Shown here piece by piece: positions 12,901 to 26,474 of a DNA stretch of 64,000 bases (the first letter of the stretch is position 1; every line of letters begins with the position of its first letter). Under the pieces are notes generated by a model. It ran no database searches and was not told the origin of the DNA. It worked only from the letters and a program-made list of their open reading frames with translations. The DNA is from Phylloscopus collybita. Taxonomy: Eukaryota; Chordata; Aves; Passeriformes; Phylloscopidae. The position numbers and the translations under genes were made by a program. The stretch spans positions 1,651,001 to 1,715,000 of the forward strand of contig JAJNNQ010000010.1 of NCBI GenBank assembly GCA_027886175.1, in the 5' to 3' direction.

Positions 12901-15048
12901 ATCCTGAGCTCAGCTGAGTTTTCTCCAGCTGTTAACCCTCTCAGGTGCTTGTCCATGTCACCTGCACGAGAAATTTGTCGTGCTAAATTTCTCACTATTT
13001 CATACAGGTTTTTGGTACCAGTGCATCTGGGGCAGCCTTTCAGCTTCATGTTCCCTTGCTGTTATCCTCCTGGGGATACTGAGTTCTGTAGCTTGCTGTG
13101 ATCCTCAAAGGACCAATCTGCCTTAGGAGACAGGGCAGCATTGCCCTTCAGGAGAGCACTTGGTGACACTTCCCTGATCTGGACCTGCCAGGGCTGTGCT
13201 GGCTGACAGGTCCAGGAGTTCCATTGTGGTATATACATACTGGGAGCTCAGGGATGTCTGCTGCTTCTGCCACAGACAGGGATGTCTGTGCTTTCTGTCT
13301 GCAGGGTGTGAGATAGCAGTATGGTGGAAGCATCCATGTGGGAAAAACCTCAATCCAGGGACTTGCAGGTAGCTGTGTGTTGGCAGTGGCTGCCCCCTTG
13401 CAGGGTGTACAGTGTCTGGCTGTTGTGCTGGCTGTGACATGGGCACCACTGTATCCTGCTGGAATTTGTCTTTGAGGACTGGGAGATTGCTCCCTGGATG
13501 TCCTAGTGAAGGTGACAGAAGAGGATCTGTTCTGTCCCATAACAATGGCAATCAACAATGGCAGGGTTCTTGTGTGGCCTCCTTATCACTGAAGGGACAG
13601 AGCTGACCAACACCAAGTTCTCAGTGGCCATTGTACAACCCAGCAGTGATGACAAACCTGACAAGTTCCCTTCCCCGTGGGCGCTGAATTGGCCACGTGT
13701 GGGGACAGGGTTAGGCCCTTCCTTCCAGGGGCACCTGCGGTTTCCAGCACACTCCTTGAAATAATTCCATCTCCCTGCATATGTAATTTTGCGTGTCATT
13801 GCCCCTAATTGCATGCTTAACACACACTCTTTTAAAGTGCAGCCCTTTTATCAGCAGTAGGTAGTAGCAGGTTTAATAGGGTGTTTGAATTCCTATAAAA
13901 TTAATCTGTAGCCTTCTGCGATAGGAGACGGGCAGGGAGCCATGTGGTTCATATCCAGTGTTGATAAACTTGTTATAGAGGCAGGAAACATTTCTGATTG
14001 GAGCAGTGACAAAATAATTTGGAGCAGAGCCATAAAAAGAGTGGATGGTGATGGTTTGAGCACAGCAGAGATTGAAATTGCTGGTGTGTGGAAGCAGCGC
14101 TGCCAGCTAACATTGACTTAGTGTCTCTGGAGAACTCTAACGGCAAATGCATTTTATTAATGGCAATATTCTTTTAGGAAATGCTGAGCATTGTTTCAGA
14201 GGTGGAGCCCCCTCGAGTACGTGGGTTTGGAAGGGGGCCAGACCAAGATCTGTTCAGCTGAGCTTGTTGCTGGTCACTGCTCTGGCCTCTGGCTGCAGCA
14301 GGAAGGTTGCCTAAGGGCATGTGCCGGGTACTGTTTGCTAACAATTTCCCTTTTCTAGTGAGGAAAATGCATTCATCCATTCTCACTCTGGATTCACCTG
14401 TATGGGATAAAATGCTCAGAGACAGCAGGTCGTGTTTTTAACTGTTTTTTTTTATTGTCTTTCCTTTGAAATGTGTTTCCCAGAACATGAACATCAGTGG
14501 GAGTTGCTGCTTTCCCAGGTGGACTTGAGCTCTTACTGCCAGTAAGAGGGGGAGTTGCTCTAACTAGGTTGTGGTCATTTGCATTGGAATGCCACACGGG
14601 GCTTGGATACTTTTCCTTGCACTTCATTGTCTTGGATGGGTTGATCAGCCTCGAAGGAGGCTCTGATGTGCAGGTGAGAGGGCAGCCTGCCATAGGCAGT
14701 CGTGGGAGGTTTGGGGCCCTTACTGCATCTTCTGTGCTTGCTCTTACTGTAACCACCTCTTCACCTTCTTCCAGCTGTTTTCTGCTTGAATTCAGCTGGA
14801 AACAAGTGTGGGCAACAAGGGTGGGTGCTGGGCCCATTGAGAATGGCAGAAATGGTTGTACAGCCATAGGGATGGGGAATGCATCCCCCATAGGAATGCA
14901 GTGCACAGGAGTCACGGGCTGTGCTGGTCACCCAACAGGGCTGAATTTCACCTGGTACCTCCAGCCGTGGTTCCTTCTCTGTGTAAAACTGGGATGTGAT
15001 TAAATCAAGGAAAGTAACCCCCTCTGCAACATTGTTTTTTCTTTGCAG

Positions 15049-15378
15049 GGAGGCTATCAGAAGGGGATTCTCTGGAACTGAGCTGTAGTGCTGGTCCTGC
15101 AAAGGTGATACTGGAGCCAAACCAAGTGGTGATTTTGGACTGTAACCTCACCCCTGTTGAGCAAGTGATCAATATCACATGGAAGAAGAATGGGTTTCCA
15201 TTAGTGGAGCAGGAACATCTCCATGTGCTTCCAAATGGATCACTCTTCATCTCATCGCAGGCTGTGGCAAAGGACAGTAAATATCCCGAGAGGGCTGGTG
15301 CTGAGGGTAATTATTCCTGTGTGTCTCACACCTCCCTAGGGACTGTCACCAGTCAAACAGCTGAAGTCAGATTTTCAA
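15049..15378 (+). CDS. IGDCC4: IGDCC4 coding exon, Ig-like domain 1 (first exon in window, probably exon 2)
   Basis: The exon follows a TTTTTTCTTTGCAG acceptor and ends at a GTAAGT donor. It starts with two bases of a split codon and ends with one, so both flanking introns are phase 1, as usual for a shuffled Ig domain. It encodes the whole of Ig1: ILDC is the first core cysteine, NITW supplies the core tryptophan, and GNYSCVSH the second cysteine. Sequons are seen at NIT, NGS and NYS. The reading begins RLSEGDSLELSC, so the mature N-terminus must lie just upstream, after the signal peptide of the missing exon 1. Third-position GC is lower here than in the Ig4 exon. Confidence 0.95.
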
Positions 15379-16519
15379 GTAAGTGTTCTGGGGGTTTTGT
15401 TGATTTTCTTTCCTTCCCCTCCTGCTATTTATACAGAAATCTGCTTCCCCAGGAGCTTGAGATAAAATGTCTGTGAAATAAAATCATAATAATTATGTGT
15501 AGGTGGGATTGGGGATAGTCCACAAATAAGCAGTGGTGTCTTCCTGTTATCCCATTGTTAACATCCTGTGTAACTCTCCCAGGTAAGTGCCATCAGCTAT
15601 GGGCTAAAAAAAACCAGGACCCTCCTCTCTCCAAAAGACAGTGCTTGTTTTTGCAGAGAACTTCAGAGCCCTGAGTGCAGCACCCTGTGCTTGGAGAGGT
15701 GGCTGTGGGGGGGCCTGGCTGTGGCATCTTGTGAGGTGAATATCTCTTGGTATGGAAGAGGAGAGAAAGTGCTCTTCAGGGCAGTTTTTGTTTGGATCAA
15801 GAAGGGCACTCCAAGATCTGAACTGCTGAATCTCTGCACAGAGTTCAAGAATAAAATTCCTTTGTATTCAGGCTTGGCTCCTGGGGCTATTTTAAGTGAC
15901 TGCAAATAAATGATGCCTTGACCTGCCAAATAGGTGAGGCCAGAAAATAATGCAAATACAGTAACACTTCTCTCTAGTACAGTGAGTTGTGTAAATGTTG
16001 TTGAAAACAGCTGCACTGCACACCATGGGAGTTGTGGGGGGTGAAGGTGCAGAGAGAATGTCCTGACACCCCTTTTACACTGGGATCTTTTTAGGCTCTG
16101 GTACCCCAGACAGGGCCGTCCAGGTTTGGCCAAGTGAGTGTTTCATTCTGTGAGCACTGTGCTGTAGAAACCAGAACTGCTGGTGAAGCTTTGCCAGATG
16201 AGGGAAAAATCGTTGACGTTTGCAACATGTCCTCCGTTTCTGTCAGAAAATGTTCAGCATGCAGTCAGGGATCCTGCACACAGATATTGTTTGGGAGGAG
16301 GTGGAAGTCCTGGAGTAGAAAAGCTGTTGTCAGTCCAGGTGGATTTATTTAGCTGCTCCTGCCTCAGTCCCAGATAGCTTGAGTTAGGATATATTTATTC
16401 CCTTTTAGGGGTGACTTATGTTGAAATGTGTGCTGTGTCTCTTGCCCAGGTCCTGGGTCTATTGTTTTGTGTCTTAAGAGTTAGAACAGTGGAGACATCT
16501 CAAAATGGGGAGGCTTGTG

Positions 16520-17170
16520 GGACTGCAAAAAATAATATGTGCAGGCCTTGGCGTTGAATACCGCATGAAAGGTTTTATTGTTAAGTTTAGAATAGCTTGC
16601 ACAACTATAAGAAAGCCCTTTTGTTTTAAGATGTATTGCTTATGTTAATATGTATCTTTCTGTTGTTCTGATAAGAGTTTCTAGGACAGCTTTGCCCCTG
16701 CTTAGAATCTTTCTTTTATTAGTTCTCCCCTGCCTTACCCCCTCTGTCATGCATAATTACCCTCGTGTCCATCATTTAATTCTTATCTTTGAAGTACAGT
16801 AGAGCTAGCCAGTGACTTCGCAGACTGCCCTCGGCCCATCCCAGAACTTGTGCTAAATTTGTTGAAACCTAAATGACTTAATTTAGCATGATGTATTTAG
16901 ATTGTTTTATTGGTATTTGTAACTTAGAACCTACCCTAAAATTGTAGTATTAAACCACCCACCACCCCAGGCTCAGGGTCTCTTTCCAGAGGCACCAGCC
17001 TGGGGTGGCTGGGGGGATCATCCTGACCCCTTTCCCCCCACCCCCGAATAAAGCCTCTGTTCCCTAGAAAACTATAAGAGAGTCCCCTCTTTCTTGGAAC
17101 CAGCCTTGACAGCGTCACCCAGATGTAAAAGCCGAACCCCACAAAGTGACTTGTTGTGTAACGTGCCGAG
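16520..17170 (+). mobile_element. Possible old solo LTR of an endogenous retrovirus
   Basis: The stretch differs from the neighbouring intron: an AT-rich first part is followed by a C-rich segment ending in CCCCCGAATAAAGCCTCTGTT (AATAAA at about 17047), then ACTATAAGAGAG and a short GC-richer 3' part. A polyadenylation signal followed by a CTCTGTT-like segment is typical of the R/U5 part of avian LTRs. A related ACTATAAGAAAG motif occurs near 16606. I cannot place the TG..CA ends or a target-site duplication, and there is no internal viral coding sequence. The boundaries are approximate and the class is unknown. Confidence 0.3.
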
Positions 17171-18977
17171 AGCTGCCGGGTAGGCCAGGCTACTGAGCCA
17201 GGCCGGAGCAAGCACGCACTGCAACAGAGGCTGACTTATATTGCCTTTCTCTCCTCCTGAATTTTTCCAGAGGAGCATACATGGGTGATGCCTCTCTCCA
17301 TCCCCTTCTGTGTTTCTCCCAGAAATGGGAAATTTCAGGTGAACTCTTTCCTTGTGTGTACTCATATGTCTCCTTTTATTACCGTCTGCACAGGGAAAAT
17401 GCTGCTTCCATGGCACACACATGCACCTGACATAGCATATCCATTTCTGAGCAGGGAGCAGTGAGAGAATTGATTAATGAAATGCATCTCTCACTTTGAT
17501 TTGTTCCGAGGGTTGGGCAAAAGCACTTGCTGCATTAGCATTCAGCTGGAGCAAGTGAGGATTGTAAAGGTTTTTCATTTTTTCCCCTGCCATTGAACAC
17601 GGTCTGTCCAAAGCTGGATGGAGTGGATGGACTTACTCTTTGTGCTGATTGCCTTGGGGACTGCTTATCAGGATGGGGCAGTAGAAGAAAACCTGTTCAG
17701 CAGGTGGGATGTGTTATTCCTGCCATGAGCTTGTCCTTTTGACCTGCAGGTCCTTTTCCTCCCTGGGATGGGGTTCCCATGCGGCGCTGTGGGGCTCTCT
17801 GTGCCACTGAGTCTTGCAGTAACAAGTGGGAGCATTGGGTATTCATAGCACCTGCCTTGCTCAGCACTGGTTTGGTGGTGTTGGTGTCATCTGCTGTTTC
17901 AGGTTTGTGGGAGTCCTCCCCCTGACAGCCCCAAGAGCTGCTGTGGCACCTCTGTGTAAGGGCTGCCAGCTTCCCAGTGGAGGGAGGGGATGCTCCAGGC
18001 AGCTGTGAGCCCAGAGGCTGGAGGAGACCTTTCAGAGCAGTCAGGCTAGAGTGGTGGAGGTTGAATAGCATGTGAAGGCTGTGGCAGTGTGATGGCTTCT
18101 ATCCTTCCACTGTGGTCCAGGAGTTCAGCTTGTTGGCATTTTGCTGGATAAACATATGGCTCACTGCCAAGTGTTCCATGGCACCCTGTGTGCCACCAAG
18201 GGACCCGTGCCATGGTCCCCATCCACACCTTGTGGCACTGGTGGCCGTGGCAAATGGGGAGGAGCAAGGCTGCGAGGGCTCGTGTGTGAGGGTGCCTGTT
18301 AAATGAGCAGCTGCTCAGGCTGATAAATTGGGTTTGCAGGTTTTCCTGAGCCCCACGTGCTCCCATGTGGAGTACCAGGGGCGTTATTGTAGTTGTGGGA
18401 AGCTGTAGCTTTCTACCTGTTAATAACTACATTGATGAAGATTTGTTAAAGCTTTTAATTTAGCTTAAACATTTTGTGCAAGGGAGGTTGTAGAAAATTA
18501 CAGTAATTGTGACTGTCAGATGAAGACATTTGCTGTGCCTGGAGGGAATGGGCCAGCATCACATGGCTGCTGGCAGGGAGCATGGGAGAGGTTTGGAGTG
18601 TTCCTGCACCTGGAGGGACAGGCCACAGCAGGAATCAACACACAGGATCTCTCATCATCCTCTCTCCACACGGACAGTGTGTCTTCTCTGTGGCGCCCTG
18701 TGCGTCTGGGATTTGAGGAACAGCAGACTAGGATTTGTTCTTACTTTAAGGATTTATTTTATAGATTTTATCCTATTTATTTTGTGAATTAGGGGCATAG
18801 GTGAGCGAAGGCCAGGGACTGTAGGCAGAGCCATGCTGGGCAGAAAAACTTCCTGCAGATGAATGCACAGGCTCTGGAGCATCTGTGACTTTAGATGTGG
18901 CTTTAGGTGCTGTTTTGGGTAGGTGGGGAGCTGGCTCCTGTGGAGAGCAGGAGCAATCCTGTGCTGCCATATGGCCC

Positions 18978-19260
18978 TGCAGACGGAGCGCTGTGCTGGC
19001 TGTGCCTGCGCCGTGCCGGGGGGCCGTGGCAAATTGCTCCCACGACTTTCTTTGCGTGCTCCCTTCCACCCCCGGCCTCTTCAGAGGTGAGTCGTTCAGA
19101 GAAGGATGGCCTGGGTGGTTTATGTGATCTCAATGGGGGCTGATGTTGTCTCCACCTTGGAAATACCTCCTAATAATTGTAGAAGGTACAAAGAGGACGA
19201 GCACGCGGAGAGTCTGGGGGCAAAGCGCTGTGGGAGAGAGCAGCGAGCCCCTTTCAGAAG
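18978..19260. promoter_or_regulatory. Intronic CpG cluster between Ig1 and Ig2
   Basis: CpGs are frequent (about ten between 18980 and 19095, with more to 19260) in a GC-rich stretch inside an otherwise CpG-poor intron. No promoter motif or open first exon is evident. Confidence 0.3.
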
Positions 19261-22200
19261 GCTGAATTCCTTGCATAGACTGCATTTTCTGCCTGGGGTG
19301 TAGTGTTGCTGGCTGGCAGCCTTTCCAAGCCCACAGCCTCCTGCACGGATCACGCTGCTGGGAGAGGGGGAGGGTGCTGTGTTTCACCATCCTGCGGTCA
19401 CCCCTGGGCTCAGGGCTAAAAGCCTTGGCACACACGGCTTGGCTCCAGCTGGGTTTAACATGTCAGCAGGGAGGGAGCTGCCGGCCCCACTCCTGGAGGC
19501 GCAGAGCCCGGTGCTTCAGCTGTCGCTGAGGGCAATTTGCTGTAATGCTCTTCACCTTCTCACCTGCAGTGGGTAATTTTTACTGAGTGGCCTATTAAGG
19601 TGTTCAGAATAATCAAGGAAACGGGGCTGGGAGGTGTTTTGTGGCTCAGGATGGCTTTGCAAGCTAAACCTTAGCTGAGGAGTTGAAAATAATGTTGAGT
19701 ATGTGTCGTCTTTGTTTGCCTTTTCCCCTCAAGCATCTCCTTTCGCTGCCTCCCTGTGGAAAAACCTCTCACTTTGCAACACTTCTGCAGCAGCCCAGAA
19801 CGTGTTTGTGGGAGGAGAACAGCCCCTCCAAGGATCCTGTGGCCCCAGGGTGAGCAGTGTGTTGGAGCCTGTCCTGCACTGGCCATGCAGCGTGTCCAAG
19901 CGGCAAGACCTGCTCTCTGGTCCTTTCCTCCCTTGCCTGATTCTTTTTCTCCCAGCACCAGCTGTTGGCAGCACAGCTCTCAGTTGCACTAGAGGTGCTG
20001 TGTGTGTCCTGCCTCATCCATTCCAAGCTGGTACTTCTGGGGACGAGAGAGGAGGAGCACAGCGTGCTGTGGTCTTGGCCCCAAGCTGGTGCAGATGCTT
20101 GCGGAGCAGTGATGAGCCCAGCCAGCAAGTTTGTCTCTGTCTGACCCTTTCAGGGCTGACATCCAGCAGTCTTGCTCAGTCCTGCATCAAAGGAACTTCT
20201 TCACTTCTCTTGCCTTGATTTGGTGTTACTTTCTGTGCTCAAAAGACCCTAGTTGAAGTTTCCTGTCCTCTCCTTCACAGAGGAGGATGCAGGCTGCTTC
20301 TTTCAGAGCCTGCAGAGGTGAGGTTTTTTTCCAGCCCACCCCTATCTCCACTATCCCTAAGCTCGTGCTGTTGAAAGGAGTATGATGGAGCTGCTCAGCC
20401 TCTGAAGCCCACCCCAAGAGTTCTGAGACAGTACTAACAGACAAACCAGTGTGCTGGGCATTGCCAGAGTTGAACCCCGAGCACCCAAGGAGCTCTCAGC
20501 CTGTTGTGGCTTCGCCAGGAGCTGTGAGTCCCCTCGGGGAGTGTAGCTGTTCCTGTGCGCTGCTCTGAGCAAGGGGGACACCACGCTCCCTGATCAGGGT
20601 CGCTGTTTGGTCACGCCCCTCCACATCCTAATGAAGCTCTGTCAGGGGTGCTTTTCATGGCTTTGGAAGAGCCATTCCAGCACAGTGGGCAGATGGGGCT
20701 GGGTGGACGTAAAGGGCAGGATTTGGTTCTCAGCTGGGAATTTCAAGCTTGCAGGACCAGGTCTGGCAGGTGATAGCTAGGAATAACCAGGACAGGTTAT
20801 TGCCTGGTAACCCAGGAAGCCCAGGAGGCTCTGTCACCTTTTGTACACCAAGCTGATGCCACTTTGTAATGAACACCAGAGAGACAGGTGACCCTGCATG
20901 AAGGGGAGGAAAGTAATGCCAACAGATTTCATTGTTTAGAAGGATTCCTGCCTCCCATCATGATCTTTCTGGGTACATGACCCTCCAGAGCCTGCCAAAA
21001 TACTCTTATTGACACCCGTAGGATGAGAAGAGAATAATAGGAAAGAGGATTAAGGGTATCTGCTGTCAGGAGAAGGTTGTTTTGATGGTGCCATCCTGAA
21101 CACGCACTGGCATTTGGTGGATTTTCTTTTAAATGCTTGGATTCAGCATGTTTTATTAACATGAACTTAAAAGGTTTTGTAATTTGTAGAAATTACTCTG
21201 TGGTAAAGTGGTCTGCAGTGTATATTTGAGAATACTAAAGCAGTTGGCTGAATAAAGGCCTTACATATTAATGTATTTTTCAAATTTTTCCAGGAAAACA
21301 TTTTTCATTCCATTTGTATGGAATTGAAAAACTAAACGTGGCGGACAGCTGGTGGGAGAATTTGGTCTGTAGCTGCTGTGGAGAGCAATGAGTTGCTTGA
21401 AACATGTGATAACTATTTAAATTAAAGAAAAACACTAATGACAGCTGAGAATATGCCGAGGTTAAAATGGGTCATGCAAAAGCATTTCATTTTCCAAACT
21501 GTACATACTTTCTCAAGCTCACACTGCAATAAGGCATGTATATGTGTGCATGGATGTTTGTGTGTGAAAGAGATGCAAAGAAAAATTTCAAGTTTGGAGT
21601 CCTACAAAATCCAAAGCAATGATGGATGTTCTTGGAAAGCGGTGGTGGGACAAGCACATAATTGTGTCTGAGGGCCAGGAGGTCACTTCTGAGCACAGTG
21701 CTGTGCTTGGCCCAGCATTCAAGTGAGGTTTTTGGCTGAAATTTATGTTTATTGTTCCATGTTTGGGGTTTCTGGCACTTGTGTTAGAGCATTGTTGGAT
21801 GGATTTGTCCGGCAGGGTGGATTTCACAGCAGAGACAGTTTAACAGAGATGGATAAAGCAGAAGCCAGTTCTTCTGGTGGAGAAGAACAGAGGCTTTCTG
21901 CCCCCATCCAGGAGCCTCCATGAATATTCAAAACTCCACCTGTGACTGAGATGCCTTCAGGTTATGCTGTTGGTAGGACAGATGCTGACAGCCCTGGGGG
22001 AGGATTTCTGCTGCAGGGTTTTGCTGTGTGCGTGGAAGGGTTGGAAGATGAGGCAGCTGTGGATTGTGGTCCAAGAGCAATTCCAAACCTTAGTGCTTTG
22101 TCTCCAAAGTAGTTCAGCCTCTTTACTATGGAAAAACATATATATATAGACAGGTGAGCCTTGGAGAGCAAACAAGTGTCCTGGCATATATGAAATCTGT

Positions 22201-22775
22201 CCTCCTCTTAGCAGGGTGTCTGGATCCCCTTGTCTGCATCCCATCTGCTTGGATAGGATGAAGTTGGATTTTGCAGGTAGGAGAAGGAGGCTCAAAACCC
22301 TTATGGCCTCTGCCTCTGGTCTCCAGCACTGCCAGCCTGTGGGCAGTTGTTTTGTGTAACTTGACATCTGGCTTGTTCTTCCTCTTGCCTTGTTTTAATT
22401 TCCTGTGGCTGCAGGAATGCTAATAAGGCAAGGGGAAAACTCTCATCTCTGGGGTTGCGGCATTTCCCCTCTGTTTCTCATTCTGTGTCCTTCCCAAATG
22501 GAGCAAGTGAACAGACAAGGAAGCAATTTAGGAAGGTAACTGGTAAAACTGCCAAATTGCCTGTCTTTCTCTCACACTGTTGCCTTAGGGGAGAAAATGA
22601 GGCAAGAAGCAAATTTACACATTGAAACCTTTCAGTTACTGTTGTTAGGGTTGCTGAGGGTCTGTAGGAGCACAGGAAGGGGAGGAATTACATTTTAGGC
22701 TATCTTCAGGAAAGAAAACCCTTTCTTTTAGCTCATACATCATAGCAGGTTTGCATTTCTCAGCAGAAACACTGA

Positions 22776-22952
<177 letters not shown>

Positions 22953-24485
22953 TGATTCCCTGATGGCTTTCTCGGGTCAGCTTGAAAAAGAGTAAAGCGA
23001 AACCTGACCATTTAGGATGTGGAAATCATTCTACAAAATGACAGAATGACGAGAGAGGTGACAGACCAGGTTTGCACCTCATAACTAAGTGATGTAAGAG
23101 GAGATATTCAAGGGGCTGAGAAAAAAATGGCCATAAACACCTAAATAAAATGAACTTTCCCTCAGATATTCAAACCACAAAGGAAAAACAACCCTTGATA
23201 TTGTGCTAGTTATTACAGTGCAGAACCTGTACCCTGAAAGGCCTGTGTGTGCCTGGGACAGGTCATGGCAAGGCATGGACTGCTTTGGCTTGTCCTTTTA
23301 TGTGAAATTACATGGAATCCTTTGGTGGATTGGGGCCTGGGGTGAGGAGTATTGACCTAGGCATACCCAACTGAACCCCAAGATGTGTACTTTCTTTGAT
23401 TTTAATTGTGGTTTTAATGGGAGGCCTTTCCCTTTGTCTTACTTCCATGTTTAGACACCATCTAATAAAAGACACTGAATTTTCTTTTTCTGGAGAAAAG
23501 AGGAGAGTCCTGCAGTATGACACTTTTTCCTTAATGAAAGTCAGTTACAGAGGAGGGGATAAATCATTAGCTGTCTGTCTGTCTTGAGACATCACTTCTG
23601 CAGGGGACCAGTGCCTGAATTGTCCTTTAGTTGTTAAAAACTTCTTTTCTGTTCTTCAGAAGGAGCCATTTCCCTCCTGGGGAAGTTAATCCAAGTGGCA
23701 GAAGAGGAAAAAAAGAGGAGGGTGTTGGAGGGGGAAATTTAGAAATACTTTTGCAGCAGTGACTGTTTCTATAAGAATACCCACTTACATCCTTAAGTCT
23801 GGAGTGTGGAATCTAAAAGTTCCTAGGCTGTTGCTTTGTAATGAGAAGAAAATTAATAAAAAAAGGAAGGAAAAAAAAACCAAAAAGAAAGGATTGCAGG
23901 GAGAAGTGTGTCATAGATACAATGGCTTTTTAATGAGACAGCTCGATGGATATTGTGAAATTACTTGCTCGGAGATTGCTTTCATCACGGGCAGCCTGAA
24001 AATTGTTTTCCTTGTAAAAGCCAGGCCATAATCTCTGTCTGCAGATCTTGCTTTTTAAATCATGTTCTAGCTAATATGCTTTTTCAGAAGGATTTGCTTT
24101 TTTTGTTGTTGTCTAGTTGTTGTTGGATTTAATATAACCGGCTTTCGAAGGAATTAAGTGAATTCCAGGAAATGTTGGCTGCCAACCAGAGCTCTCTGTT
24201 ATCCTCCCTGCATCGTGCCTAAGGATGGGATCTCAGGCTGGCCTGATTACTGTGGGCTCCCTCCTGTGCACACTTCAGATGAGCCTGTGAAAATGCAACC
24301 CTTTGGCTGGGCAGGTGTCAGGGTGATGATTTCATATTCCAGAATAGCAGGGCTGGGAGGGTGTGCAAAATCAGGCTCAGGGAGACTGGAGATGCAGCCC
24401 TGGAGTAGTGCTACTACATCAGTGTTTGTGATTTAAGAGGGATAGAATATGCATGTTAAACTCACATTGCTTTTCCCTTTATTTG

Positions 24486-24570
24486 CTTTTCCTTTTTCCC
24501 CTCTCTTTTTTTCCTTCCCCCCCCCCCTCTCTTACCCTCCTTTTTCATCCTCCTCCTCTGCTTTTCTTTG
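24486..24570. repeat. Polypyrimidine tract with C11
   Basis: Almost pure C/T over about 85 bases with only a few interruptions, including C11 at 24517-24527. The tract is likely length-variable. Confidence 0.85.
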
Positions 24571-26372
24571 TTGTTTTTACCTTTGGGCACTCTTGTCAGC
24601 CTTTGCCTCTGGATGCAGGTATCTAGCTAGCATGGTGCCACCTCAAAGGTACTGAAAGCTGAGCTTCAAAAAGTACTGAAACAACCTAAAGGGTATCAAA
24701 GTGCTGATGGGTGTTTTTGGAATAACTTTCCTGTCCCTCTTCCAGACAAAAATCTAAATTCCCTATGTAAGGCACAGATTATTTTGCAGTTCTGACACTG
24801 AAGTACATTGAATTAACAGAGTCTTCAGTCTGCAGCAGCTGCTGAAAGGTGGCTCACAGGATTTCTCTAGATTGCATTTGCTTTGGGGTGTGTGCAACAT
24901 CTCTTGGCATCATCTCAGGTTTAGGTGCTGGCTGGGTTTTACATCAGGCTCCAAATCGCAGTTTATTTTCTCTAGAGCCAAGATGAGCACTTGCTGGGGA
25001 CTGGAGGTCTTTGGAGGTCTGTACAGGAAATCCATAACCTACAGACCAGATGCTCTGCAATCACAGCATATTTTTCCACCTTTTGGCTAAATGAGGATTT
25101 TATCTGTGTGTAGAGTTTATTTCTGTGTCAGGATTTGCCGTGATGTGGGGCTCCCAAACTGAGCCTACAACAGAGCTGCAGGTTCCTCCCTGTGCTCAGG
25201 ACTGATGCTTTGGGCTGTGCTAGGCACCTTCAAAAGGCTGAAGGGAGGATGTGCTGGCGGTTTACTGGGGAGAAGGTAAGAAAGGGAATAGGGCTGTTAA
25301 TGCTAGGATATTCTCTGAGCTGTAGGGTTGCAGGGTTTGGACACGAGGCAGTGGTGCTTGATTTCAGTACTTCAGCACTTCCCTGCTGAGCAGCCCCGAG
25401 CCCCTCAGTGCTGGCAGGGAGGGGAAGAGCTCCATGCATGTGCCCTGTTGTTCTTGCTGCCTTTGGGGCTGAGGTAGTTGGCCCTGCTCTGTGTGCTGTC
25501 CTTCAGTGTAATTCAGGTGGGGGCTTTCCTTTTGCCCCTGTCGAGGCAAGCTTCTCTGAGATCCTGACTACAGCTATCAACAGCAAAACTCCTGGGACTG
25601 CCAAGGTTCCAGCATTTCTGTTGCTTCCAGGGCCTTTGTCTGTCTGTCCTTCAGTTTTTCTTTCCTGCTCAATCCTTGCTGAAGGTGAGCAGACAAAAAG
25701 ATTTAGCCCTTTGTGTGGAAGAAAAGCTCTGACAACTGTCTGCTCTGAGTCATCAGGCAAATTTCCTTGCAGGGAGCCCCGGGATGGTGCAAATGCCCTT
25801 GCAGGCTGCCTGAAGGCTTCTAGTTCAGGGCTGCTGGGACCCTGAAATGGAGGTTTTGTGAGAAGCTGGGAGAAATGGTGCATAGAGAAATCCTGCTTTT
25901 CTTCCCTCCTTGCTTCCCCAGCAGAGTGATCCTCACTGCTGCCATGTTTTCCCAACAGGATGTACTGCACTGAGTAGATCTCCTACCAGTGGTGCTGAAA
26001 TGACTGTCTCGAGCTCTTTTGATGAAGCCACCTCATTTATCCCCCTTGTTTTCAGCTCCTGCTCTCTTTAGAGACACAGTGCCTTGTTTTGTGGCCTCAA
26101 GCTGGGTCCTGAATGCTCTGGTCTAGTGACCCTGCTCTGAGAGAAGAAAGGCCACAGAGCAGAGGTCTGTGCCAGCCTCAGTGAATCTGTGATACATCAC
26201 TGAAGCGTCTTTTTGTAGCTGGGAGATGCCTTGCTTGGTGTTTGAAATATGTTGATATTAATTACAGACTCAAATAGTACATGCATGACAAAAATAAATA
26301 TTATTGCAGTGGGAGCCTTTCCCTCCACGGAGTTGAGAGGATGCAAATATTTGTCATCTTTCTCCTGAGTCC

Positions 26373-26462
26373 TGAACTTCCGGAACCTCCAGAACTTCCA
26401 GGACCTCTAGCACCTCCGGAACCTCTGGCACCTCAGGAACCTCCAGAACCTCCAGATCCTCT
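26373..26462. repeat. 9-bp minisatellite (GGAACCTCC-like)
   Basis: About ten head-to-tail copies of a 9-mer with the theme GGAACCTCC / AGAACCTCC / GGCACCTCA. Because the unit is a multiple of three, it reads through as a Pro-Glu-Pro-rich open frame, which is a property of the repeat rather than evidence of a protein. It directly abuts the telomere-like tract that follows. Confidence 0.85.
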
Positions 26463-26474
26463 AATTCTAAGCTG

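Larger units (their letters stand above)
1..15048 (+). other. IGDCC4: IGDCC4 intron 1 (3' part)
   Basis: I find no coding exon, RNA gene or intact mobile element here. The many short open frames lack splice signals, conserved motifs or consistent codon use. The region holds a CpG-dense patch near the left edge, homopolymer runs (T25 at 3884-3908, T-rich 4288-4313), and several AT-rich stretches with many TAAT motifs (4570-4990, 6560-6990, 13780-14170) that look like candidate conserved non-coding elements. I call it intron because no exon encoding a signal peptide with a phase-1 donor can be found before Ig1. Confidence 0.75.

Noticed and set aside
14497..15003. 168-codon open frame just upstream of the Ig1 exon
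   Set aside because: Not an Ig or signal-peptide sequence. It ends before the Ig1 acceptor without a phase-1 donor.
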